A stretch of DNA of 5,115 nucleotides, from the NCBI GenBank assembly GCA_016938245.1, contig JAFGUY010000102.1, positions 1 to 5,115 on the forward strand, written 5' to 3'. The position numbers and the translations under genes are program-made. This document shows positions 1 to 5,092 of the stretch, in pieces (positions within the stretch are counted from its first letter, which is position 1; the number at the start of each line of letters is the position of its first letter). The notes beneath the pieces are model-generated. The model did not search any database, was not told the DNA's origin, and was given only the letters and a program-made list of their open reading frames with translations. This DNA comes from Candidatus Omnitrophota bacterium (GTDB lineage Bacteria > Omnitrophota > Gorgyraeia > Gygaellales > Profunditerraquicolaceae).

Positions 1-28
1 AGAAGTTATGATGAAAAAATTTTGGCGC

Positions 29-68
29 AAAAGGATTTTAAAAAACGCACTTTCTCTTCAAAAAATCC
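29..68 (-). terminator. Possible weak terminator after tRNA-Pro
   Basis: Read on the minus strand, GGATTTT (68-62) and AAAATCC (39-33) can form a 7-bp stem with a loop of about 22 bases, followed by TTTT. It begins about 14 bases after the tRNA CCA end, which is where a tRNA terminator would be expected. The stem is A/T-rich, the loop is long and the T-run is short, so this is a weak candidate. The rest of 1-81 holds no gene that I can support. Confidence 0.25.
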
Positions 69-81
69 ACCAAGTATGATT

Positions 82-159
82 TGGTCGGGGCGAGTGGACT
101 TGAACCACCGACCTCAGCGTCCCGAACGCTGCGCTCTAGCCAAACTGAGCCACGCCCCG
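82..159 (-). tRNA. tRNA-Pro (anticodon CGG), CCA encoded
   Basis: This is a complete cloverleaf on the minus strand, 78 bases including the encoded CCA at 84-82. The acceptor stem CGGGGCG/CGCCCCG pairs perfectly and begins with C1-G72 and discriminator A73, as is characteristic of bacterial tRNA-Pro. The D stem is GCTC/GAGC. The anticodon stem CAGCG/CGCTG carries the loop TTCGGGA, with anticodon CGG at 124-122, which reads proline codon CCG. The variable loop is AGGTC. The T arm is GGTGG-TTCAAGT-CCACT. All stems are intact, so the gene looks functional. It lies on the same strand as the rib operon and downstream of it. Its first ten bases plus the three preceding bases are duplicated upstream at 323-335, which separates the gene from its apparent promoter at 351-379. 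Confidence 0.97.
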
Positions 160-162
160 TTA
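150..162 (-). repeat. 13-bp direct repeat, tRNA-proximal copy
   Basis: The plus strand reads CCACGCCCCGTTA (minus strand TAACGGGGCGTGG). It covers the three bases before the tRNA, the whole 5' acceptor strand, positions 8-9 and the first D-stem base. An identical copy lies at 323-335, a period of 173 bases. The following base differs, so the match is exactly 13 bases. It is best read as a target-site or attachment-site duplication at the 5' end of the tRNA gene. Confidence 0.85.
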
Positions 163-180
163 AATCTTATCTCCGTGGCG

Positions 181-226
181 TCCCGCATCGCACAGATATT
201 CTTATCAGAATTGTTTGCTTGCGGGA
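181..226. repeat. Nested inverted repeat inside the putative insert
   Basis: TCCCGCA (181-187) is exactly complementary to TGCGGGA (220-226). Inside the loop, ATTCT (198-202) pairs with AGAAT (207-211) around TATC. On the minus strand this would fold as a nested hairpin just upstream of the tRNA. Its role is unknown; it could be part of an insertion element or an RNA processing signal. Confidence 0.35.
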
Positions 227-237
227 TTTCACTGAAT

Positions 238-256
238 ACACCTGAGGTGCATTATT
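238..256. repeat. Imperfect 19-bp palindrome
   Basis: The plus strand reads AATACACCTGAGGTGCATT around position 246. The core CACCTGAGGTG is a perfect 5+5 palindrome about a central G. One mismatched pair separates it from flanking AAT/ATT. It is too symmetrical and compact to be a terminator and could be a protein-binding site or coincidence. It lies within the putative insert at the tRNA gene. Confidence 0.3.
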
Positions 257-262
257 GTGTTC

Positions 263-320
263 AAAAATCCTCCGAAGCCCGCCATACCTCTTGCTAATCT
301 ACCAAAGGGCGTAGGAGGAT
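263..320 (-). terminator. Terminator-like imperfect hairpin in the insert
   Basis: On the minus strand, ATCCTCCTACGCCC (320-307) pairs with GGGCTTCGGAGGAT (280-267) at 12 of 14 positions across a 26-base loop, and the stem is followed by TTTT. This has the shape of a Rho-independent terminator for leftward transcription. It lies between the promoter at 351-379 and the intact tRNA, so it could stop transcripts before the tRNA. It may instead be the inverted repeat of a dispersed element. The long loop and short T-run lower confidence in termination. Confidence 0.45.
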
Positions 321-322
321 GA

Positions 323-335
323 CCACGCCCCGTTA
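323..335 (-). repeat. 13-bp direct repeat, promoter-proximal copy
   Basis: This is identical to 150-162 and reproduces the tRNA-Pro leader end and tRNA bases 1-10. Here the sequence is not followed by the rest of a tRNA. It is 15 bases downstream of the -10 box, which is where the 5' end of a tRNA is expected to sit. This copy therefore marks the probable original tRNA start. Confidence 0.85.
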
Positions 336-350
336 CAAATTGATTTAATA

Positions 351-379
351 AGTATACCAGAAATTACTAAGATTGGCAA
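351..379 (-). promoter_or_regulatory. Sigma-70-type promoter, probably for tRNA-Pro
   Basis: On the minus strand, TTGCCA (379-374; 5 of 6 matches to TTGACA) is separated by exactly 17 bases from TATACT (356-351; 5 of 6 matches to TATAAT). TGG directly before the -10 box gives an extended -10. The predicted start site near 344 lies about 12 bases before the upstream copy of the tRNA 5' end, a typical tRNA promoter geometry. The -35 box and part of the spacer overlap the last codons of ribE. The intact tRNA now starts 173 bases further downstream than this geometry implies. Confidence 0.65.
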
Positions 380-948
380 TAATTAGACTTTACCAGAATA
401 TCAAACTCAATATTAACTCTATCAGAAGGGCATTTAAAACTTAACGTGGTTTCTTTAAGGGTATGCGGGATAATATAAACACTAAGATAACCGGATCTTG
501 CTTTCTGGATAGTAAGGCTTACCCCATCAACCGCAACCGATCCTTTAAGGATACAGTATTTAAGATACTGCGCTGGTACAGCGATTTCAATAATCAAATT
601 CCCCGAAGAAATTGTTTTCTTACGAATAATCCCTGTACAATCAATATGGCCTAAGACAAAGTGGCCTGAGACCCTGTCGCCTACTTTTAGGCTACGCTCG
701 AGATTAATTTTTTTGCCTGGCCTTAAGGATCCTAAATCAGTCGCCTTAGCTGTTTCAGGCATCATCTCAAAAGTAAGCACACCCCTGTCAGCCTTAACTA
801 CGGTAAGGCAGGCGCCGTTACAGGAGATACTATCGCCTTTCTTTACGCCTTGGCTAACTTTAGAAGCGCAAATATCAAGGACGGTAACGTTACCTTGCCG
901 CGAGATTCTCTTTGTTATACCCAATTCCTCTATAATACCGGTGAACAT
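367..948 (-). CDS. ribE: Riboflavin synthase, alpha chain
   Basis: The last enzyme of the pathway: it dismutates two 6,7-dimethyl-8-ribityllumazine molecules to riboflavin plus the pyrimidine, and in its family acts as a cytosolic homotrimer. The 193 residues contain the two tandem lumazine-binding barrels, roughly 1-97 and 98-185. The N-terminal MFTGI, with the essential Phe2, is present. Barrel 1 has NGACLTV at 44-50, with Cys47 matching the catalytic cysteine region. The linker has NLERSL at 82-87 and GHFVLGHID at 95-103. Barrel 2 has DGVSLT at 141-146 and IPHTLKETTL at 160-169. It is somewhat shorter than the E. coli enzyme (213 residues), and the divergent C-terminal tail ends soon after the last strand. 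The ATG sits one base after the ribD stop (TAATATG) without a well-spaced Shine-Dalgarno, which implies coupling. The gene ends the operon. It is also called ribC in E. coli. Confidence 0.96.
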   Translation of the reverse strand: MFTGIIEELGITKRISRQGNVTVLDICASKVSQGVKKGDSISCNGACLTVVKADRGVLTFEMMPETAKATDLGSLRPGKKINLERSLKVGDRVSGHFVLGHIDCTGIIRKKTISSGNLIIEIAVPAQYLKYCILKGSVAVDGVSLTIQKARSGYLSVYIIPHTLKETTLSFKCPSDRVNIEFDILVKSNYCQS

Positions 949-949
949 A

Positions 950-2041
950 TTACTTTATATAACCCTCAACTAAAAAGTCTTCTCCTAATTTAATCAGTTT
1001 TAAATCTTTTATTTTTACCGAGCGTTCAACGCGCGCTACTCCCCTCCCCATCACCGAGCTAATCGCATCTTTGCCTCCGATAATCTTCGGGGATAAAAAA
1101 AACATGATCTTATCTACAAGCCCTTCATCAAAAAGTGAGCCGTTTAAAGTCCCGCCTCCTTCAACTAATATGTTAGATATCCCCATCTTTAATAATTTCT
1201 TAAAGCAATCCTTCAAGTTTATCTGGCCGGCTTTCTCTTTAACTTCCAAAATGCGGGCTTCTTGTGCCAGTATCTTTCTATTCTCCGTCTCCTGGCCCGC
1301 CTTAGTAGACAAAGTAACAATTATAATCTGCGAACCTTTAGAAAAAATACTTGCTTCCCGCGGAGTACTCAATTGGCTATCGATAATTATCTTAATAGGT
1401 TGCTTCTTAGAAAACCAAGCATTAAGCTTAGGGTTATCTCTTAAAACAGTATTTACCCCTACCATTATCGCATCAAAATCCTGGCGTAGGCGGTGGGCGA
1501 CCCCCCTAGATTTATCCGAAGTAATCCATTTAGAATTTCCTGTCCTGGTGGCGATTCTGCCGTCTAATGATTGAGCGACCTTAACCGTAACAAACGGGAG
1601 TTTCTTAGTTATATATTTTATGAAAACTTCATTCATCCTCTTTAGCCTATCCTCTAAAAACCCTACTTTAACCCTAACACCGAACTGTTTTAATATTGCG
1701 ATTCCTTTGCCATTATTAATCGGGTTAGGGTCAATCATGCCGATAATTACCTCTTTAATACGGCTTTCGATAATCCTGTTTACGCAAGGAGGGGTAAGCC
1801 CAAAATGAGCACAGGGCTCTAAAGTAACAAAAAGAGTTGCGCCTTTGGCATTTTTTCCGGCTTCATCCAAAGCTATAATTTCTGCATGCGGCAGGCCTGC
1901 TTTTGCGTGAAATCCTCTGCCGATAATCCTGCCTTTCTTTACTACTAATGCGCCAACCATGGGGTTAGGATAAGTCTTCCCCTTACCCTTTAAGGCAAGC
2001 CGCATAGCTAAATTCATATAATAATCATGGCCTCTTTTCAT
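950..2041 (-). CDS. ribD: Bifunctional pyrimidine deaminase/reductase RibD
   Basis: It catalyses two successive steps after GTP ring opening: deamination of the diaminopyrimidine, then NADPH-dependent reduction of the ribose chain to ribityl. The 363 residues are close to E. coli RibD (367). The N-terminal deaminase (about 1-145) has PNPMVGA at 25-31, the zinc and proton-shuttle motif HAE at 52-54, and TLEPCAH at 73-79 with PPC at 84-86. The predicted zinc ligands are His52, Cys77 and Cys86. The reductase (about 148-363) has KVAQSLDGRIA at 154-164, ITSDKSR at 173-179, the DAIMVG...DNPKL region at 190-206 and VEGGG at 293-297, all typical of the NADPH-binding fold. No key residue is missing. 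The ATG overlaps the stop of the PHP gene (ATGA), and ribE follows after one base. Confidence 0.97.
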   Translation of the reverse strand: MKRGHDYYMNLAMRLALKGKGKTYPNPMVGALVVKKGRIIGRGFHAKAGLPHAEIIALDEAGKNAKGATLFVTLEPCAHFGLTPPCVNRIIESRIKEVIIGMIDPNPINNGKGIAILKQFGVRVKVGFLEDRLKRMNEVFIKYITKKLPFVTVKVAQSLDGRIATRTGNSKWITSDKSRGVAHRLRQDFDAIMVGVNTVLRDNPKLNAWFSKKQPIKIIIDSQLSTPREASIFSKGSQIIIVTLSTKAGQETENRKILAQEARILEVKEKAGQINLKDCFKKLLKMGISNILVEGGGTLNGSLFDEGLVDKIMFFLSPKIIGGKDAISSVMGRGVARVERSVKIKDLKLIKLGEDFLVEGYIK

Positions 2042-2862
2042 CTTAAACTTTTCTTTGCCTCTTTTAATTTTTCCACCAAAGAGTACGGTAGCTTAATAGA
2101 CCCGATACGTACCGAAGGCTTTGCGCTACCATGGTAGTCTGAACCTCCGGTAACTAATAAATTATTTTCTTTAGCCAAATTCAAATAGAAATTAATCTCT
2201 CCCTGCGAATGCTCAGGATAATAAACCTCTAAACCCATAATGCCTGATCTTATAAATTCATTTACCAGATTATCATCTCTGATAAGATACGGATGCGCCA
2301 AGACAGGAATTCCCCCTGATTCTTTAATAACGCTTATCGCCTCCTTAGGGCTAAATCTAAACCCTAAGCTATAAGCCGGTCCGTTATCTCCGATATATTT
2401 ATTGAATGCCTCTTGAGTTGATTTTATAAACCCCTTCTTTAAAAGCGCCCTTGCTACATGCAGCCTGCCCGGAACCGCCCCGCAGCTTACCTCAAATACA
2501 TCTTCTGCCTGTAAATTTATTCCTATATTATTTAATTTAGAGACAATCTTATGTATACGCAAGATACGGTTTTCTCTTAAATGATCTAACTTTTTTAATA
2601 AATAGGGGTAATTATAGTCAATAAGATAACCTAGTATATGGACCTCCTTGCCGCTTACTTCAGCGCTAATCTCTATGCCCGGTAAAACCTCAAGATTAAT
2701 AGGATTAGCTGCTTCGATTGCCTCCTTAATTCCGGAAATCGTATCATGGTCAGTTATGGCGATACAAGAAAGACCTGCGCCGACGGCCTTCTTTACCAGG
2801 TCTTCGGGGGTATATGTCCCGTCAGAATAATTAGTATGCAGGTGTAAATCGGAAAATTTCAC
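2038..2862 (-). CDS. PHP-domain phosphohydrolase (YciV/RNase AM-like)
   Basis: A metal-dependent phosphoesterase of the PHP superfamily, 274 residues. The metal-binding motifs appear in the expected order: DLHLHT at 5-10 (His7, His9) with SDG at 13-15, AITDHD at 35-40, GIEIS at 62-66 (Glu64), His75 in EVHILGY, His135 in GRLHVARAL, LAHP at 188-191 (His190), and GSDYHG at 240-245 (Asp242, His244). This is the layout of the YciV/TrpH group, whose studied members act as 3',5'-nucleotide bisphosphate phosphatase, AMP phosphatase or 5'-3' exoribonuclease (RNase AM; E. coli protein 293 residues). The start is GTG, overlapping the nusB stop as GTGA, with GGAG about 8 bases upstream. Its place inside a riboflavin operon makes it a candidate for the otherwise missing pyrimidine-phosphate phosphatase, but this is inference. 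A housekeeping RNA or nucleotide role is equally possible. Confidence 0.88.
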   Translation of the reverse strand: MKFSDLHLHTNYSDGTYTPEDLVKKAVGAGLSCIAITDHDTISGIKEAIEAANPINLEVLPGIEISAEVSGKEVHILGYLIDYNYPYLLKKLDHLRENRILRIHKIVSKLNNIGINLQAEDVFEVSCGAVPGRLHVARALLKKGFIKSTQEAFNKYIGDNGPAYSLGFRFSPKEAISVIKESGGIPVLAHPYLIRDDNLVNEFIRSGIMGLEVYYPEHSQGEINFYLNLAKENNLLVTGGSDYHGSAKPSVRIGSIKLPYSLVEKLKEAKKSLR

Positions 2863-3278
2863 TTATCTTTCTCCGCCTTAATTTTATCCAATATTGCATT
2901 AACAAACTTACCTGCCTCAACCCCTGAGAATTTCTTAGCAAGGTCAACTGCTTCGTTAATAGAGACCTTTGCGGGAATATCATCGCAGTAGATAAGCTCA
3001 AAACAACCCATGCGCATTATATTCCTATCTACTACTGCCATGCGCTTAAGTTGCCAGTTCTGGGCGTATTGAGAGATCTTTTTATCAATCTCGTCAAGAT
3101 TAGAAATAACCCCCTTGACAAGCTTGGAAGCAAATTCTTTAAGCTCCTTATCAATGCTTTCTTCGTTATGCACTAACCAGAAATTCTCCAACGCAGCTTC
3201 CGCCGCAGGCTCTTTAGTAATATCAAGCTGGTAAAGGAGCTGTAAGGAAAATTCGCGGGCAAGCGTGCGCTTACGCAT
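2859..3278 (-). CDS. nusB: Transcription antitermination factor NusB
   Basis: NusB binds boxA RNA together with ribosomal protein S10 (NusE) and supports antitermination, mainly of rRNA operons. The 139 residues match the E. coli length and look all-helical. Recognisable features are the basic N-terminus with AREFSLQLLYQLD (7-19), Trp75, DRNIMRM at 84-90, the E-L-I-Y helix near 94-97, INEAVDLAKKF at 107-117 and FVNAILD at 125-131. The ATG is one base past the ribH stop (TAATATG), and the last codons overlap the GTG of the PHP gene. There is no strong Shine-Dalgarno, so translation is probably coupled to ribH. ribH-nusB adjacency is common in bacteria and reflects co-transcription, not a direct role in flavin synthesis. 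Confidence 0.95.
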   Translation of the reverse strand: MRKRTLAREFSLQLLYQLDITKEPAAEAALENFWLVHNEESIDKELKEFASKLVKGVISNLDEIDKKISQYAQNWQLKRMAVVDRNIMRMGCFELIYCDDIPAKVSINEAVDLAKKFSGVEAGKFVNAILDKIKAEKDK

Positions 3279-3279
3279 A

Positions 3280-3747
3280 TTATTTTATCTTTTCCAGAAT
3301 ATTTGCCATTTCAATTGCTGATAAAGCAGCATCGCGGCCCTTATTGCCGTCTTTGGTACCTGAGCGCTCTACTGCCTGCTCAATAGTATCGGCGGTAATA
3401 ATCCCGAATATTACCGGTAACCCCGTCTCAGAAGAAGCCCTAGCTATGCCTTTAGCTACTTCTGAAGCAATATAATCAAAATGCGGGGTCGCCCCGCGGA
3501 TAACCGTACCTAAGCAGATTACAGCGTCATAAGACTTGGACTTCGCCATCTTCTCGGCAACCAGAGGTATCTCGAATGCTCCCGGAACCCAGGTTATAGT
3601 CAAATCCTGCTCTAAAACTCCGTGCCTTAACAAAGTATCTGTGCATCCGGAAACTAACTCCTTGGTCATAAAATCATTGAAGCGTGAAGCTACAATACCG
3701 AACTTCTTCCCCTTGGCAATTAAATTGCCCTCTACCACCTTTACCAT
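3280..3747 (-). CDS. ribH: 6,7-dimethyl-8-ribityllumazine synthase
   Basis: It condenses 5-amino-6-ribitylaminouracil with 3,4-dihydroxy-2-butanone 4-phosphate, the product of the RibB half of ribBA, to form the substrate of RibE. The 155 residues match the family norm (E. coli 156). Motifs seen are SRFND at 21-25 (the aromatic residue stacks on the pyrimidine), PGAFEIP at 55-61, GTVIRGATPHFD at 80-91 with the catalytic His89, and the phosphate-binding Arg128 in ERSGTKDGNKG. Family members form pentamers or 60-subunit capsids; the sequence alone does not settle which applies here. The start is supported by an AGGAGG five bases upstream, inside the 14-base gap after ribBA. Confidence 0.97.
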   Translation of the reverse strand: MVKVVEGNLIAKGKKFGIVASRFNDFMTKELVSGCTDTLLRHGVLEQDLTITWVPGAFEIPLVAEKMAKSKSYDAVICLGTVIRGATPHFDYIASEVAKGIARASSETGLPVIFGIITADTIEQAVERSGTKDGNKGRDAALSAIEMANILEKIK

Positions 3748-3752
3748 TTCAT

Positions 3753-3758
3753 CCTCCT
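3753..3758 (-). promoter_or_regulatory. Strong ribosome binding site of ribH
   Basis: On the minus strand, AGGAGG lies five bases before the ribH ATG at 3747, in the 14-base gap after the ribBA stop. It is the best Shine-Dalgarno sequence in the operon and fixes the ribH start. It suggests that ribH is translated independently of ribBA. Confidence 0.85.
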
Positions 3759-3761
3759 TTT

Positions 3762-4973
3762 TTAGTCTATGTTTAGATTATGCCCTAACTTTTCTTTTTT
3801 GGTTTTTAGATATTTGTAATTTGAAGGGTTATGCTCAATCTCTAAGGGGACTCTTTCAACCACACGAAGGCCGTAGCCCTCTAGGCCTATAATCTTACGG
3901 GGATTATTGGTAAAGAGGCGAATATTTTTTACGCCTAAGTCTATTAAAATCTGGGCACCGATTCCATAATCCCTTAAATCAGGCTTATGCCCCAGCGCCT
4001 CATTTGCCTCAACCGTATCAAGGCCCTGATCCTGCAAGGCATAGGCCTTGATCTTATCTACAAGGCCGATACCGCGCCCTTCCTGGTTCATATAAAGTAT
4101 AATTCCCTTACCTTGCGAAGATATAACCTGTATCGCCTTGATTAATTGCTTTCCGCAGTCACAGCGCAACGACCCAAAAACATCTCCGGTCAGGCACTCT
4201 GAATGCACGCGCACTAAAACCGGCTCATCTCTCCACTTACCCGCCGTAAGCACGGTATGAATTTTGTTATTTGTAAGATCGCGGAAGAGAATAAGATTAA
4301 ACTCTCCGAATTCCGTAGGAAGAATAGTTTCGGTTAATCTTTCAACCAGCTTTTCGGATTTACGGCGGTATTCAATAAGGTTTGTAATAGAACAAATCTT
4401 TAGATCGTGCTTTCTGGAGAATTCCAAAAGCTGCGGCATACGGCTCATGCTCCCGTCTTCATTCATAATCTCGCAGATAACTCCTGCAGGATAAATCCCG
4501 GCAAGCCGGGTAAGGTCAACTGCTGCTTCAGTGTGCCCGGCACGCACTAATACCCCTCCTTGCCGCGCCCTAAGCGGAAAGATATGCCCGGGCCGGACTA
4601 AATCTTCAGGCTTAGTTTTAGAATCAATCAAAACTTCGATTGTACGAAAACGGTCATGCGCGGATATTCCGGTAGTTATCCCCAAAGCCGCATCAACTGA
4701 CATAGCCCAGGCAGTAGAAAAAGGATCTTTCTGATGAACAACATTATGTTCTTTTAACATCGGATCCAAATCTAAAGCATCGAGCCTTCCCTCTTCCATA
4801 GGGACACAGATAAGCCCGCGGCCAAACTTAGACATAAAGTTTATATGCTCTGCTTTTACGAAAGAAGCAGCCATAACTAAGTCGCCTTCGTTCTCGCGGC
4901 CCTCGTCATCAACTACGATTACCATCTTTCCGTTTTTTAATTCTTCAAGTATTTCAGGTATGGTATTAAACAT
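3762..4973 (-). CDS. ribBA: Bifunctional DHBP synthase/GTP cyclohydrolase II
   Basis: It supplies both precursors of riboflavin. The RibB half converts ribulose 5-phosphate to 3,4-dihydroxy-2-butanone 4-phosphate; the RibA half opens GTP. The protein has 403 residues from the ATG at 4973 (B. subtilis 398). RibB spans about 1-203, with DDEGRENEGD at 22-31 (acidic metal and substrate loop), RAGHTEA at 144-150 (His147) and MNEDG at 170-174. RibA spans about 204-403, with zinc cysteines Cys260, Cys271 and Cys273 in the canonical 11- and 2-residue spacing, QEGRG at 297-301, DLRDYGIGAQ at 332-341 and TNNPRK at 355-360. Both halves look active. I chose this ATG because AGGGGA lies four bases upstream and homologues begin here. 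An in-frame TTG at 5111 would add 46 residues, but that stretch is encoded by the terminator and leader. Confidence 0.97.
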   Translation of the reverse strand: MFNTIPEILEELKNGKMVIVVDDEGRENEGDLVMAASFVKAEHINFMSKFGRGLICVPMEEGRLDALDLDPMLKEHNVVHQKDPFSTAWAMSVDAALGITTGISAHDRFRTIEVLIDSKTKPEDLVRPGHIFPLRARQGGVLVRAGHTEAAVDLTRLAGIYPAGVICEIMNEDGSMSRMPQLLEFSRKHDLKICSITNLIEYRRKSEKLVERLTETILPTEFGEFNLILFRDLTNNKIHTVLTAGKWRDEPVLVRVHSECLTGDVFGSLRCDCGKQLIKAIQVISSQGKGIILYMNQEGRGIGLVDKIKAYALQDQGLDTVEANEALGHKPDLRDYGIGAQILIDLGVKNIRLFTNNPRKIIGLEGYGLRVVERVPLEIEHNPSNYKYLKTKKEKLGHNLNID

Positions 4974-4977
4974 GCTT

Positions 4978-4983
4978 TCCCCT
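4978..4983 (-). promoter_or_regulatory. Ribosome binding site of ribBA
   Basis: On the minus strand, AGGGGA lies four bases before the ATG at 4973 and directly after the terminator T-tract. It supports the short ribBA start over the upstream in-frame TTG or ATG codons. Confidence 0.75.
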
Positions 4984-5012
4984 AAATAAAAAACCCGAAG
5001 ATGATCTTCGGG
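4984..5012 (-). terminator. Rho-independent terminator/attenuator in the ribBA leader
   Basis: On the minus strand, CCCGAAGA (5012-5005) pairs perfectly with TCTTCGGG (5001-4994) around a TCA loop and is followed by TTTTTTATTT. This is a textbook intrinsic terminator. It ends one base before the ribBA Shine-Dalgarno sequence, so no promoter can lie between it and the gene. Transcription of the operon must read through it, so regulated attenuation is likely. In other bacteria rib operons are attenuated by FMN riboswitches, but I cannot see one in the bases available. CTTCGG at 5100-5095 in the leader could pair with the 5' arm as an antiterminator. Alternatively it could serve mainly as the terminator of a gene upstream of the window. 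Confidence 0.85.
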
Positions 5013-5065
5013 CATAAGAATTATTAATCTCCTTCCATCTACTGACCTACGTAAAAGTAATAGAA

Positions 5066-5092
5066 AATATATTACCCCCGCTTCCATGGCAA
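5066..5092 (-). promoter_or_regulatory. Weak candidate promoter of the rib operon
   Basis: On the minus strand, TTGCCA (5092-5087; 5 of 6 matches) is followed after 15 bases by TATATT (5071-5066; 5 of 6), or after 17 bases by the poorer TATTTT (5069-5064). The leader RNA would then be only about 85 bases long and would consist mostly of the attenuator. The spacing is suboptimal, and a promoter beyond the window edge is at least as likely. No gene is supportable in 4974-5115. Confidence 0.25.

Larger units (their letters stand above)
167..298 (-). pseudogene. Possible GIY-YIG endonuclease-like fragment
   Basis: The minus-strand frame is open for 43 codons between a TAG at 301-299 and a TAA at 169-167, and has no ATG start. 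It encodes a stretch like GGLRRIFEHNN, followed by VYSVKSRK and TILI. This resembles the mid-region of small UvrC-type GIY-YIG proteins, whose known pattern is a leucine, paired arginines, E-H-N, then S-T-K-x-R and a hydrophobic strand. The GIY and YIG strands and the C-terminal part are absent. The similarity is by eye only, and a chance frame or a transcribed repeat is quite possible. Confidence 0.22.
163..322. mobile_element. Putative small insertion at the 5' end of tRNA-Pro
   Basis: These 160 bases are bounded by exact 13-bp direct repeats (150-162 and 323-335) derived from the tRNA 5' end. Removing one repeat copy plus this segment would restore an uninterrupted promoter-leader-tRNA unit: the -10 box at 351-356 would lie about 18 bases before mature tRNA position 1. 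The segment holds an imperfect inverted repeat near one end (267-320), a second inverted repeat (181-226) and a reading frame loosely like a GIY-YIG nuclease fragment (167-298). There is no transposase or integrase, so it would be non-autonomous or a decayed remnant. A segmental duplication, or the leftover of a second tRNA gene, are alternatives. Confidence 0.45.

Noticed and set aside
22..297. Plus-strand open reading frame of 91 codons across the tRNA region
   Set aside because: Much of it is the antisense translation of the tRNA-Pro gene (the familiar GRVDLNHRP-type artefact). The rest crosses the insert and shows no family features or ribosome site.
263..335. A second, complete tRNA gene upstream of tRNA-Pro
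   Set aside because: Only the first ten tRNA bases are present. No anticodon arm, T arm or 3' acceptor strand follows, so it is a duplicated 5' fragment.
1071..1574. Plus-strand open reading frame of 167 codons
   Set aside because: It lies wholly antisense to ribD, which has intact motifs throughout. It has no recognisable domain and is a shadow frame.
5013..5060. Possible 3' end of an FMN riboswitch on the minus strand (GATGGAAGGAGA)
   Set aside because: It only resembles the closing strand of the RFN element. The conserved GCCGAC and AATTCC-type segments that should precede it are absent, so I do not call a riboswitch from this window.
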